Of a stretch of 64,000 bases of DNA, positions 50,356 through 59,049 are shown piece after piece. How positions within the stretch are numbered: position 1 is the stretch's first letter; each line of letters starts with the position of its first letter. Origin of the DNA: JBCBKL01 sp038521825 (GTDB lineage: Bacteria > Pseudomonadota > Alphaproteobacteria > Rhodobacterales > Rhodobacteraceae); contig JBCBKL010000019.1 of the NCBI GenBank assembly GCA_038521825.1, forward strand, positions 1 to 64,000. The letters run 5' to 3'. Both the position numbers and the translations under genes were made by a program. The notes below the pieces were generated by a model. The model saw nothing but the letters and a program-made list of their open reading frames with translations. It had not been told where the DNA came from and ran no database searches.

Positions 50356-51417
50356 TCAGATTGAGAAACGGTTAATCGGCAGAATGACAGTGAAGGTCGC
50401 ACCCTCGCCCACATCGCTTTCGACCCTCAGCCGTCCCCTGTGCCGGTTGATGATATGTTTCACGATTGCCAGCCCCAGCCCGGTCCCGCCCAAGGCCCGG
50501 CTTCGGTGATCATCGGCCCGATAGAAACGTTCAGTCAAACGAGGCAGATGCACCGGGTCGATGCCCGGCCCGTAATCTATGACCTGCACTCTTACCCCTG
50601 GTGATCGCAGGGCCGGCTCGCGCTCGCTGGCGGTCAGGCGAACGGTCACGCGCTCACCCGACGACCCATACTTGATCGCGTTCTCGATCAGGTTCGTGAA
50701 CACCTGTGTCAGCTGGTCGGGGTCGCCGATCATCTCGACCTCGTGATGTGCGAAATCGGGTTCGATAGTGACGTTGGCCTCGTCCGCAAGCGGCCGGATC
50801 GAACGGAAGACCGAATCAAGAATATCGGTTAGAACGACCCGCTCGGTGGGCCGCACCCGCTCATCGCCTTCCACCCGGCTGAGAGACAAAAGATCGCCGA
50901 CCAGCCGGTTCATCCGCTCCGCCTCGCCGCGCATGATGTCGAGGAAGCGGATCGCGGCATCCGGGTCGCTCCGCGCGGGGCCGCGCAGCGTTTCGATAAA
51001 GCCCATAAGCGCCGTCAACGGCGTACGAAGTTCGTGGCTGACATTGGCGACAAAATCCCGCCGCATCTGCCCGGCCTGTTCGACATGGCTGACATCCTCA
51101 AAGCACAGAACCACCGCGCCAGCGTCCTGCTGGCCGACACCCTGCACGCTTCGGCAGCTCACCCGATAGGTCGTATCCTGAACGCCGTCATTCGACAGGA
51201 ATTGCGTCTGTCGCCGCGCACCATCCTGCAGGCAGGCTTCGACCATATCCAGAACACCGGGCTGGCGCAGCATCGTGACGTAGTTGCGGTTCAGGATCTG
51301 TTGGCCCAGCAGCGTAAGCGCGTCCGGATTTGCCGCGATGATCCTCTCGCTTGCATCAATGGCGAGGGATGGCAGCGGTATCGCGCCAAGCATCGACTGA
51401 AGGGTCTCGTCGCTCAT
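50356..51417 (-). CDS. phoR: Phosphate regulon sensor kinase PhoR, soluble form
   Basis: This is the histidine kinase that phosphorylates PhoB. It is 353 aa. A PAS-like N-terminus (about residues 1-110) leads to the H-box FVANVSHELRTPLTAL with His128, then the ATP domain with N-box NLIENAIKYG and glycine boxes DYGPGID and GGTGLGLAIVKHI. No transmembrane helix precedes the PAS part, whereas E. coli PhoR is anchored, so this one appears cytosolic. It lies upstream of pstS, with the Pho box in between, and 8 bp after the PLP-enzyme gene. Confidence 0.92.
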   Translation of the reverse strand: MSDETLQSMLGAIPLPSLAIDASERIIAANPDALTLLGQQILNRNYVTMLRQPGVLDMVEACLQDGARRQTQFLSNDGVQDTTYRVSCRSVQGVGQQDAGAVVLCFEDVSHVEQAGQMRRDFVANVSHELRTPLTALMGFIETLRGPARSDPDAAIRFLDIMRGEAERMNRLVGDLLSLSRVEGDERVRPTERVVLTDILDSVFRSIRPLADEANVTIEPDFAHHEVEMIGDPDQLTQVFTNLIENAIKYGSSGERVTVRLTASEREPALRSPGVRVQVIDYGPGIDPVHLPRLTERFYRADDHRSRALGGTGLGLAIVKHIINRHRGRLRVESDVGEGATFTVILPINRFSI

Positions 51418-51425
51418 GGCGCTTG

Positions 51426-52616
51426 CTACCTGGACGAGGCCGCGTCAAGCGCGGTAGCAAAGACATCGCACAGCGCATCCGGGTCTTCCAACCCGACCGA
51501 CACGCGAAAGAACCCCTCGCTCATCCCCAGTTTCGCCCGTTCTTCCGGGCTGAGTGCACGGTGAGAAGACGATGCCGGATGCGACAGCGTGGTGCCGACG
51601 TCCCCCAGCGTGGGGGCAAAACTCAACGCCTCGGCCGCTCGGGTAAAGGCATTGGCCGCCGCCCTGCCCCCTGCGATCTCGAAGCTGACCATATTGCAAA
51701 AGCGGTCACCCAGCAGCGCCTTTGCGCGGCTGTGATCAGGATGTGCGGGAAGTCCGGGATAGATAACACGCTGAACTTGATCGTTGTCTGACAGTTCCTT
51801 GGCCAGCCGCGCCGCAGTGGCCTGCGCGCGCTCGAACCGCAGATCAAAGCTGAGCATGCCGCGTTCGGCCAGCCAGCAGTCAAATGGGCTGGGCGTCATG
51901 CCTGTGGTCACGGCAAAAACCCGCATCCGGTCGGCGAGGCCCGCATCCCGCGCGGCGACATAGCCCAGCATGACGTCGGAATGACCGGCAAGCAGTTTGG
52001 TGATTGAGTGGATGATAATATCGGCGCCATGCGCAAATGGTTTGAAGGCCGCCGGCGTGGTAAAGGTGTTGTCGATAGCCAGCAGAACGCCCCGTTCTTT
52101 GGCCAGAGCGGCAAGGCCCGCAATATCCGCGACCCGCAACGTCGGGTTCGACACGACTTCGACGAGGATAAGTTTGGTTTCCGGACGGATCGCGTCGCCA
52201 ACGGCCTGAACATCACCGGCATCGACTAAAGACGTGGCAATGCCCAGACGCGGCAGATCCTCGGCCATCATCCGCAGGGATCGGCCATAAAGCTGATTGC
52301 CACCGATCACGTGATCGCCGCTTTGAAGCAACCCCAGCAACACGGAAGAGACAGCCGCCATGCCGCTGGACGTGATGAGGCCCGGCTTGGGCGCATCCTC
52401 CATCCGGTCGATCATCGCGGCCACCACATCCGCATTGGGATGTCCTTCGCGGCTATATGTATAGCCTTGCAGCCCACCCTCATACTGAGCGTCCAGCATA
52501 TCCGGCGTGTCGCTTGCATAAACCACTGCCGGGCTGAGCGGTGTGACAACCGGATGGCTGGCACTCGCGGGCAAGGGCGTGGGTCTCATCAGCGAACCGC
52601 GGGCATTCTTCTTCAT
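51426..52616 (-). CDS. Cys/Met metabolism PLP-dependent enzyme (cystathionine lyase-like)
   Basis: This is a 396-aa fold-type I PLP enzyme of the trans-sulfuration family. It has YSREGHPNADVVAAMIDRMED, SSGMAAVSSVLLGLLQSGDHVI and LAIDNTFTTP. The Schiff-base lysine is Lys207 in HSITKLLAGHSDVMLGYV. The C-terminal block LSHPASSSHRALSPEERAKLGMSEGFFRVSVGLED is characteristic. It may be cystathionine gamma-synthase, cystathionine beta-lyase or methionine gamma-lyase; sequence alone does not decide. Its ATG shares one base with the stop of the gamma-carbonic anhydrase gene (TAATG), so the two are coupled. Confidence 0.85.
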   Translation of the reverse strand: MKKNARGSLMRPTPLPASASHPVVTPLSPAVVYASDTPDMLDAQYEGGLQGYTYSREGHPNADVVAAMIDRMEDAPKPGLITSSGMAAVSSVLLGLLQSGDHVIGGNQLYGRSLRMMAEDLPRLGIATSLVDAGDVQAVGDAIRPETKLILVEVVSNPTLRVADIAGLAALAKERGVLLAIDNTFTTPAAFKPFAHGADIIIHSITKLLAGHSDVMLGYVAARDAGLADRMRVFAVTTGMTPSPFDCWLAERGMLSFDLRFERAQATAARLAKELSDNDQVQRVIYPGLPAHPDHSRAKALLGDRFCNMVSFEIAGGRAAANAFTRAAEALSFAPTLGDVGTTLSHPASSSHRALSPEERAKLGMSEGFFRVSVGLEDPDALCDVFATALDAASSR

Positions 52617-53137
52617 TAAAGCGCCCTTAGCTGCTCGCGAAACTTGCGCATGTTGTCCTGGTAATGCAGGGCCGAGGCTTCGAGTGCGCTGAACGCCTGC
52701 TTGTCAAGTTCCCGAACGACCCGGCCCGGCGCGCCCATGACCAGGCTTCCGTCGGGTATCTCCTTATTCTCGGTGATGAGCGCCCCCGCCCCGATCAGGC
52801 AGTTCTTGCCCACCTTCGCGCCATTCAGAACCGTCGCGCCCATTCCGATTAACGAGTTGTCCCCGATCGTACACCCGTGAAGCATCGCCTTGTGCCCGAT
52901 GGTGCAGTTCTTGCCAATGGTCAGCGGATAGCCCGCATCGATATGCATGACTGTGTTTTCCTGCACATTGGTGCCCGCGCCGATCCGGATTATTTCGTGA
53001 TCCGCTCGGATCGTGCAGCCAAACCAGACGCTCGCGCCCTCTTCCAAAACGACCTTGCCGATCAGGTTCGCATCCGGGGCGACCCATGTATCCGCATGGA
53101 TTTGCGGCGCGTCCGCGCCAAGAGCATAGACGGTCAT
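52616..53137 (-). CDS. Gamma carbonic anhydrase family protein
   Basis: This is a 173-aa left-handed beta-helix protein with hexapeptide repeats (for example VVLEEGASVWFGCTIRAD and NCTIGHKAMLHGCTIGDNSLIG). The three zinc-ligand histidines of the gamma class occur at His65 (VMHID), His82 and His87 (GHKAMLHG). The C-terminus is a short helix (LEASALHYQDNMRKF). It may hydrate CO2 or be a PaaY-like relative that lacks this activity; the ligands favour a metalloprotein. It starts 4 nt inside the end of gmk and ends on the start of the PLP-enzyme gene. Confidence 0.85.
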   Translation of the reverse strand: MTVYALGADAPQIHADTWVAPDANLIGKVVLEEGASVWFGCTIRADHEIIRIGAGTNVQENTVMHIDAGYPLTIGKNCTIGHKAMLHGCTIGDNSLIGMGATVLNGAKVGKNCLIGAGALITENKEIPDGSLVMGAPGRVVRELDKQAFSALEASALHYQDNMRKFREQLRAL

Positions 53138-53775
53138 GTCACGTCCTCGAATTCTGTGTGCAAGCTGCGCACGTGGTCGTTCAGATCGAGTTGCTGGAGG
53201 CGCCGAAGCCGGGTCGCCTCGATGATCGTTTTCAGCTGCGCTTCGGTTTGGTTCAGATCGTCGTTCACCAGCACAAAATCGTACCCATCCCAGTGACTGA
53301 TTTCATCCCAGCTCTTCTGCATCCGCCGTGCGATCGTGGCGTCGTCGTCCTGCCCGCGGGTTTCTAGACGGCGGCGAAGTTCGTGAATCGACGGCGGCAA
53401 CAGGAAGATCGAAAGGGTGTGCTGACCCATTGAGGAATTCCGGATCTGCTGCGCTCCTTGCCAATCGATATCGAACAGGACATCGTGGCCGGCTTCGATT
53501 GCTTTGCGCACCGGCTCTTCGGGCGAGCCGTAGAAGTGGCCGAAGACGTAAGCGTGTTCCAGCATCTTCGAATCCGCGACCTGGGATTTGAATTCCGTAT
53601 TTGTCGTAAAGTGGTAGTCTTTTCCATCCACTTCCCCCGGCCGGGCCGCTCGGGTCGTGGCCGAGACTGAGAAGACGATGTTTGGATCCCATTCCCGCAA
53701 GCGTCGGGCCAGCGTGCTTTTGCCCGCGCCCGAAGGCGAACTGAGGATGATAAGAAGGCCCCGGCGCTTGGTCAT
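53134..53775 (-). CDS. gmk: Guanylate kinase
   Basis: Gmk phosphorylates GMP to GDP. It is 213 aa. The P-loop is SSPSGAGKS (residues 12-20). The GMP-binding residues include RAARPGEVDGKDYHF and the lid FGHFYGSPEEPV. FDIDWQGAQQIR is the other conserved block. It overlaps the next gene downstream (gamma-carbonic anhydrase) by 4 nt and starts just after yicC, so yicC-gmk-gamma-CA-PLP enzyme form one transcript. The yicC-gmk pair is widespread. Confidence 0.95.
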   Translation of the reverse strand: MTKRRGLLIILSSPSGAGKSTLARRLREWDPNIVFSVSATTRAARPGEVDGKDYHFTTNTEFKSQVADSKMLEHAYVFGHFYGSPEEPVRKAIEAGHDVLFDIDWQGAQQIRNSSMGQHTLSIFLLPPSIHELRRRLETRGQDDDATIARRMQKSWDEISHWDGYDFVLVNDDLNQTEAQLKTIIEATRLRRLQQLDLNDHVRSLHTEFEDVT

Positions 53776-53778
53776 GCC

Positions 53779-54690
53779 CTACTCCACGTTCTGCACCTGC
53801 TCGCGCATCTGGTCGATGAGTGCCTTGAGCTCCAGCCCGACGCGGGTCAGATCTCTATCCTGCGACTTCGAGCAAAGCGTGTTGGCCTCTCGGTTGAATT
53901 CTTGCATCAGGAAATCGAGCTTGCGGCCGATCGGCCCGCCCAGTTCGATCAGATCGTGTGCAGCACTGACATGCGCACTCAGCCGGTCGATTTCTTCTGT
54001 CACGTCGGCCTTCACAGCCAGCAGGGCAAGTTCCTGCGCGACCCGATCCTCATCGATCCGGTCAGCGGCTTCGAGAACGCGCTTGAGATTTGTCCGCAGG
54101 CTTTCGGCCACCTGACCCTTGCGCGCCTCGGCCAGTTCATCTGCTTCGACAATAAGTGCCGACAACTGGTCAAGCTGGCTACGCAGCAATGCACCAAGCC
54201 GCGTCCCTTCCTCTTGTCTCATCTCGTCAAACGCGTCGATCAACTCCTCGATCTGAGGCAGCAGCGCTTGCCGGACCCGGGTCGTGTCGTTGTCGTTGCT
54301 TTTGCTTTCAAGTACCCCACGAACCGAGGCGATATCGGCAGCCGAGGTTTGCGCCAGCGCATAGCCCTTGACCGCCGCCTCGCCCTCGATCGCCTTCAGT
54401 GCCTCGATGACGGCGCGCAGCTGTATGCCATTCAAGCCAACAGGCGCGGTCTCATCGTCACGGCTGAGGCGCAGCGACAAGGTTATCGAACCCCGCTTTA
54501 CCGCGTCACTGACCATCTTGCGCAGCGTCATCTCAAGCCCGTCCACCCAATCGGGGACACGCAATCGCAGATCAAGGCCCTTGTTGTTCACGCCTCGAAT
54601 TTCTGCTGTCCAGCGATAGCCAACTGCGTCGCCGTTGCCCGAGGCAAAACCTGTCATGGATCGAAGCGGGTTGTCGGTGGGGGTCGTCAT
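53779..54690 (-). CDS. YicC-family endoribonuclease
   Basis: YicC proteins are now regarded as endoribonucleases that can act on small RNAs. This one is 303 aa and full length. It begins LRSMTGFASGNGDAVGYRWTAEIRGVNNKGLDLRLRVPDW, the YicC_N signature. The C-terminal DUF1732 block is EFNREANTLCSKSQDRDLTRVGLELKALIDQMREQVQNVE, with the conserved ANTLCSK motif. It is the head gene of the yicC-gmk operon; upstream lies a 189-bp gap with a near-CtrA site. Confidence 0.93.
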   Translation of the reverse strand: MTTPTDNPLRSMTGFASGNGDAVGYRWTAEIRGVNNKGLDLRLRVPDWVDGLEMTLRKMVSDAVKRGSITLSLRLSRDDETAPVGLNGIQLRAVIEALKAIEGEAAVKGYALAQTSAADIASVRGVLESKSNDNDTTRVRQALLPQIEELIDAFDEMRQEEGTRLGALLRSQLDQLSALIVEADELAEARKGQVAESLRTNLKRVLEAADRIDEDRVAQELALLAVKADVTEEIDRLSAHVSAAHDLIELGGPIGRKLDFLMQEFNREANTLCSKSQDRDLTRVGLELKALIDQMREQVQNVE

Positions 54691-54756
54691 GATGCTGGCT
54701 TACGCGGCTTGTCTCGCACTGGCAAGCGGCACCGCAAGCCCTGTTCTACCTATGAG

Positions 54757-54771
54757 TTAACCAATGGTTAG
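54757..54771. promoter_or_regulatory. Near-CtrA site between yicC and the PAS-protein gene
   Basis: Read on the minus strand CTAA-N7-TTAAC differs from the CtrA full site TTAA-N7-TTAAC by one base. It lies in the 189-bp divergent gap. This is weaker than the site at 41903 and may be chance. Confidence 0.25.
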
Positions 54772-54879
54772 GAAATTGCGTGAGATGCGCTGTAATTTTG
54801 ATATGAATGAATTGCGAATTGGGTGGGGGCCCTTTCAACCGGTTGGTGGCCGGTATCGGGATCGAGTGGAAGTTGTGAG

Positions 54880-55590
54880 ATGGACAAGACTGAGCAAAAA
54901 GCACAAAATGTTATCGCTATGAGCGAATTCAAAAACGATACCGGCTTTACGGCCATCGCCCAGATTGAAGGTTACTGGGATGCCCTGCGCGGTGCGCGGC
55001 TGATGCCGAAACGGTCCGAGATCGATCCGCGCGGTATCGAAAGCGCCCTGGAATTCACGTTTGTGCTGGAACGCATCGCGCCCGGTATGGCGCGGCTGCG
55101 CATCGCCGGCTCACATCTGAGCGATCTTATGGGCATGGAGGTGCGAGGTATGCCGCTGACGTCGTTTGTCTCTCCCGGCAGCCGGCGTCAGCTCAGCGAT
55201 GCGATGGAAGAGGTCTTTCAGCGACCCGCCGTTTGCGAATTGCGTCTGTCGGCCGAAACCGGTCGCGACAAGCCCCCGATGGATGCCCGCCTGATCCTCT
55301 TGCCGCTAAAAAGCGATCTCGGTGATGTCAGCCGTATACTCGGTTGCCTTGTAGCCCGCGGCGATATCGGCCGTGCGCCCCGCCGTTTTGAGATCATCGG
55401 TGCACGCATGCGCCCCATCACCTCGGTTGCCGAAGTTCCCTGTGAGATGCCGAAGGTTTCCCCCGCTGTCGAACCAGCGGTGGCGCCCGATCGTGCCGTG
55501 CCGGGTTTTGCCGAGGCCGAATCCGGTTTTGCACCCCGCCCATCACGCACGGACGTACCGTATCTGCGACTGGTCAAAACGGACGACTGA
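54880..55590 (+). CDS. PAS-domain protein (PAS_5 type)
   Basis: This is a 236-aa cytosolic protein. A PAS_5-like fold covers about residues 20-165: IAQIEGYWDALRGARLMPKRSEIDPRGIESALEFTF, RLRIAGSHLSDLMGMEVRGMPLTSF, and LPLKSDLGDVSRILGCLV. The C-terminal 70 residues are low-complexity, rich in Pro, Ala and Val, and probably disordered, ending TDVPYLRLVKTDD. The start at 54880 gives a short polar leader; MSEFKND at 54919 is an alternative. PAS_5 proteins are typical of alphaproteobacteria and are linked to signalling, but no partner is known here. It is divergent from yicC. Confidence 0.75.
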   Translation: MDKTEQKAQNVIAMSEFKNDTGFTAIAQIEGYWDALRGARLMPKRSEIDPRGIESALEFTFVLERIAPGMARLRIAGSHLSDLMGMEVRGMPLTSFVSPGSRRQLSDAMEEVFQRPAVCELRLSAETGRDKPPMDARLILLPLKSDLGDVSRILGCLVARGDIGRAPRRFEIIGARMRPITSVAEVPCEMPKVSPAVEPAVAPDRAVPGFAEAESGFAPRPSRTDVPYLRLVKTDD

Positions 55591-55647
55591 TCCCGCCGCC
55601 CGATATTGCATTGCGACGCAGGGTCATGACCCGCGCCGCACGCAGTG

Positions 55648-57018
55648 TCAGACTGCTGCCCGATCTGCCCGCTTGTTCCGCAGGGCGGACAGTTCCTCAG
55701 CCACGAGAAACGCGAGTTCTAGCGACTGATTTGCATTCAGTCGGGGATCGCATGCGGTGTGGTAGCGGTCACTGAGGTTCTCTTCGGTAACCGCATGAAT
55801 ACCGCCTGTGCATTCGGTAACGTTTTGGCCGGTCATCTCGAAGTGAACGCCACCAGGGACCGTTCCTTCGGCCTGGTGCACCGCGAAAAACTCGCGCACT
55901 TCCCGAAGGACCGCATCAAAGGGCCGGGTTTTGTAGCCGGTCGACGACTTGATCGTGTTGCCGTGCATCGCGTCGCATACCCAGACAACCTCGGCCCCCT
56001 CTTCCCGCACGGTGTTGATAAGGCGTGGCAGGTGTTCGCCCACCTTGCCCGCACCGAAGCGTGAAATCAGGGTCAGGCGACCAGCCTCGTTCTCGGGGTT
56101 CAACTTGGCCATCAGGATCTTGAGATCTTCGACCGTCATCGATGGCCCGCATTTCAGGCCGATCGGATTCTGAACGCCCCGCGCGAATTCCACATGGGCA
56201 CCGTCCGGCTGGCGCGTCCGATCACCGATCCAGATGAAATGGCCGGACCCCGCGAGCCATTTGCCCGAAGTGCTGTCGAGACGGGTCAGAGCTTCTTCGT
56301 ATTCCAGCAGAAGGGCCTCGTGGCTGGTGTAGAATTCGACCGATTGAAGGGTGTGTGCTGTGTCCTGCGTCACGCCCGCGGCCTGCATGAAGTCCAGCGT
56401 ATCCGTGATCCGGTTCGCCATTTCGCGATAGGCTTCGGCGTTTTCGCTTTCGGTAAAGCCAAGGGTCCAGGCGTGCACCTGATTCACGTCTGCGTAACCA
56501 CCCGTCGAAAAGGCTCTGAGCAGGTTAAGGGTCGCCGCCGCTTGCGTGTAGGCCTGCAACATTCTGGCCGGATCCGGTATCCGCGCCTCGGGCGTGAATG
56601 CCAGTTCGTTGATGATATCGCCGCGGTAGCTGGGCAATTCGACGCCATCTAACGTTTCTGTGGGTGCACTGCGCGGTTTGGCGAACTGGCCGGCCATTCG
56701 GCCCACCTTGATGACGGGTACCTTGGCGCCATAGGTCAGAACCATGGCCATCTGCAGCATGACCTTGAACGTGTCTCGGATCATATCCGCGCTGAATTGT
56801 TCGAAGGATTCGGCGCAATCGCCACCCTGCAGCAGAAACGCCTCGCCCCGCGAAGCCTCCGCGAGGTGGCTTTTGAGCCGCCGCGCTTCACCCGCAAATA
56901 CCAGGGGCGGATAACTGGACAATTGCGCCTCAACCGCGTTCAGGGCCGCAGCATCGGTATAGTCGGGCATCTGAACCCGCGGTTTGGCCCGCCAGTCAGA
57001 TTTATTCCAATCGCTCAT
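55648..57018 (-). CDS. aroG: Class II 3-deoxy-7-phosphoheptulonate synthase
   Basis: DAHP synthase joins phosphoenolpyruvate and erythrose-4-phosphate in the first step of aromatic amino-acid synthesis. This is the class II (plant-like) form, 456 aa. It has LLQGGDCAESF near residue 65, VIKVGRMAGQFAKPRS, the long block GDIINELAFTPEARIPDP, GLKCGPSMTVEDL, and VWVCDAMHGNT near the C-terminus. The ATG at 57018-57016 has GGAG 7 nt upstream. It stands alone, convergent with the PAS-protein gene and divergent from the GlxA-type regulator. Confidence 0.95.
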   Translation of the reverse strand: MSDWNKSDWRAKPRVQMPDYTDAAALNAVEAQLSSYPPLVFAGEARRLKSHLAEASRGEAFLLQGGDCAESFEQFSADMIRDTFKVMLQMAMVLTYGAKVPVIKVGRMAGQFAKPRSAPTETLDGVELPSYRGDIINELAFTPEARIPDPARMLQAYTQAAATLNLLRAFSTGGYADVNQVHAWTLGFTESENAEAYREMANRITDTLDFMQAAGVTQDTAHTLQSVEFYTSHEALLLEYEEALTRLDSTSGKWLAGSGHFIWIGDRTRQPDGAHVEFARGVQNPIGLKCGPSMTVEDLKILMAKLNPENEAGRLTLISRFGAGKVGEHLPRLINTVREEGAEVVWVCDAMHGNTIKSSTGYKTRPFDAVLREVREFFAVHQAEGTVPGGVHFEMTGQNVTECTGGIHAVTEENLSDRYHTACDPRLNANQSLELAFLVAEELSALRNKRADRAAV

Positions 57019-57208
57019 TGCTCGTCTCCGCATGAAGGTGCGTCTTTGTCACCGCGGGGCAGTCTATACAAAACGACAAGACAAGTGACCATATCCGAAT
57101 TGTCGGTACTTGACCTTGGCGTTTGGCCGTGCGCAAGCTGATCCAAAGGCTGCCACAGTGCCGGTAATTCACTGGTGCTCAACGAATAAACAGGTCCGAG
57201 AAGCCGCG

Positions 57209-58213
57209 ATGCCACTACCGCGCCCAGCCCATACTAGCACAGAGCCGGACGCAAAGCCCAAACGCTTTGTTTTTGTTCTGCTTAACAACTTCACCCTGCT
57301 TTGTTTTGCTGCAGCGCTGGAAAGCCTCAGGATCGCCAACCGCATGGCGGGGCGCGACATTTATGAATGGCGCATCGTGGGCGAAGGCGGCGAAATCGCG
57401 TATTGCTCGGCGGGCACATCGTTTCGGCTCGACGGCGATCTTGAGGAACTCAGCCGTGACGACACGGTGATGATTTGCGGCGGCATCGACGTGCAGTCAG
57501 CGACAACAAAGAAGCTGCTCGGATGGCTGCGGCGTGAGGCCCGCAAGGGCGTGCCAATGGCGGGCCTTTGCACAGCGGCCTATTCGCTGGCCAAGGCAGG
57601 GCTGCTCGATGGCAAGAAGGCGACGATCCACTGGGAAAACCAGGACAGCTTTATCGAAGAGTTCCAGGAGGTCGAGTTGACGAAATCGGTGTTTGTGGTT
57701 GATGGCGGCCGGATCACAACCGCCGGCGGTACGTCGTCTATAGATCTGATGCTCAAGATGATTGCTGACGATCAGGGCGAGGACCTGGCGAATGCCGTGG
57801 CCGATCAGTTGATCTATTCGGCAATTCGCACGGATCAGGATACGCAGCGCCTGTCCGTTCCGACCCGTATCGGGGTGAGGCACCCCAAGCTGAGCCAGGT
57901 CATTCAGATCATGGAAGCCAATATCGAAGAGCCGATCAGCCCGTCGATTCTGGCCAAGGATGTGGGGATGTCGACGCGCCAGCTCGAGCGGCTGTTCCGC
58001 CGGTATCTGAACCGCAGCCCAAAGCGGTATTATATGGAATTGCGCCTGCAGAAAGCGCGTAACCTGCTCATGCAAACTGATATGAGCGTGATCAATGTCG
58101 CCCTGGCCTGCGGCTTTGCATCGCCCTCACATTTCTCAAAATGCTACCGGGCGCATTATGACACTACGCCCTACCGTGAACGGGGGACCCACGCGGCCCG
58201 TTTGTCGGTCTAG
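57209..58213 (+). CDS. GlxA-family transcriptional regulator (DJ-1/PfpI plus AraC domains)
   Basis: This is a 334-aa regulator with a DJ-1/PfpI-like N-domain (residues about 18-190, RFVFVLLNNFTLLCFAAALE) with a cysteine at Cys121 (MAGLCTAAYSLAKAGLLDGKKATIHWE), and a C-terminal AraC domain with two helix-turn-helix motifs (SPSILAKDVGMSTRQLERLFRRYLNRSP and VALACGFASPSHFSKCYRAHYDTTP). Family members of the CdhR/GbdR type respond to glycine-betaine, carnitine or arginine-like compounds. The ligand is unknown here. I used the ATG at 57209; a TTG at 57110 lies in an improbable leader. Confidence 0.85.
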   Translation: MPLPRPAHTSTEPDAKPKRFVFVLLNNFTLLCFAAALESLRIANRMAGRDIYEWRIVGEGGEIAYCSAGTSFRLDGDLEELSRDDTVMICGGIDVQSATTKKLLGWLRREARKGVPMAGLCTAAYSLAKAGLLDGKKATIHWENQDSFIEEFQEVELTKSVFVVDGGRITTAGGTSSIDLMLKMIADDQGEDLANAVADQLIYSAIRTDQDTQRLSVPTRIGVRHPKLSQVIQIMEANIEEPISPSILAKDVGMSTRQLERLFRRYLNRSPKRYYMELRLQKARNLLMQTDMSVINVALACGFASPSHFSKCYRAHYDTTPYRERGTHAARLSV

Positions 58214-58217
58214 ACCT

Positions 58218-58242
58218 TCGCAACGCTCTCCTAAGTGTTGCG
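58218..58242. terminator. Hairpin between convergent genes
   Basis: TCGCAAC and GTTGCGA pair perfectly (7 bp, 11-nt loop) just after the GlxA-type stop. No T-run is visible on either strand, so it is a weak candidate terminator. Confidence 0.35.
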
Positions 58243-58281
58243 ACCAACGGATTGCTGACCGCGAACTATTGCTAATGTTGG

Positions 58282-58938
58282 TCAGTAAATGCCTGGAATG
58301 ACGCGATAGCGGGTCCGGGTCGCAAAAACCTGGTACATCTCGTCGTTCAGCAACAAACGCTCTTCTGCGGCGATCCGTTTGACGAATAGGAACCAGCAAA
58401 GCCCGATGATCAAGATGTTGATCAGGGTCGGCCCCGCAAGCAAAATGCCAATCTGCGATAAGACATAGCCCAGATACATCGGATGCCGCACAAATCGATA
58501 GAGGCCGGTTGTCTTGACGCCCCGATTGGCTGCCACCACCCCAAAACTGCGACGCAGGGCAAGTTTCGCCAAAACGTGGATCGCAAAGCCTACCAAAAGT
58601 ACTCCGTGCACGACGATGGGTGGGACAAGGGCCGCCCCACTTGGAGGAACGATCATGATTGCAAAAAACGTTCCGGCAAATCCGAAGATCCAATCATCAA
58701 TCCTGAGGCTAAGCTCTTTTGGCGCGCGCCGGAGCAGGACGAAAACCAACACCACAAGCTGGTCCAGCGCATATATCAATGTGACAGGTGACCCGGTTTC
58801 CACGTAATTGTTGATCATCCGGTAGGCAAAGAAGACGAACGCGGTCGCCAGCAGATACTTTTCGGCGGCGTCCAGCGTTGCCGCCCGGACATGGCGCTGC
58901 AATTGGATGTTCAACTTTTCCAAGGCCCCGGGCCGCAT
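58282..58938 (-). CDS. Isoprenylcysteine carboxyl methyltransferase-like membrane protein
   Basis: This is a 218-aa polytopic protein with about five hydrophobic helices. The conserved SAM-binding region of the ICMT/PEMT superfamily is GLYRFVRHPMYLGYVLSQIG, followed after the last helix pair by the Glu-Glu pair in RIAAEERLLLNDEMYQVF. In bacteria these proteins methylate lipids, isoprenoids or unknown acceptors; the substrate here is not known. The ATG at 58938 is unambiguous. It is convergent with the GlxA-type gene and has no operon partner. Confidence 0.78.
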   Translation of the reverse strand: MRPGALEKLNIQLQRHVRAATLDAAEKYLLATAFVFFAYRMINNYVETGSPVTLIYALDQLVVLVFVLLRRAPKELSLRIDDWIFGFAGTFFAIMIVPPSGAALVPPIVVHGVLLVGFAIHVLAKLALRRSFGVVAANRGVKTTGLYRFVRHPMYLGYVLSQIGILLAGPTLINILIIGLCWFLFVKRIAAEERLLLNDEMYQVFATRTRYRVIPGIY

Positions 58939-58989
58939 TGTTCAATACAGTGCGATACATCTAGCGAGCCAACATGGTAACTTTCAGAT

Positions 58990-59049
58990 ATGTCAAAGGC
59001 GAAACGAAGGCGGGCCGGACGAGGCGGCAAAAAGACCTGGCTGCGCTAG
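58990..59049 (+). other. Very short basic ORF (19 aa)
   Basis: An ATG at 58990 opens a frame encoding MSKAKRRRAGRGGKKTWLR, of which nine residues are Lys or Arg, ending in a TAG that shares the palindrome CTAG with the stop of the convergent PQQ-type gene. No ribosome site is obvious. It could be a real micro-protein or chance. Confidence 0.2.

Noticed and set aside
55621..55632. 12-bp perfect palindrome GGGTCATGACCC between convergent genes
   Set aside because: No loop for a hairpin and no gene start nearby; may be chance.
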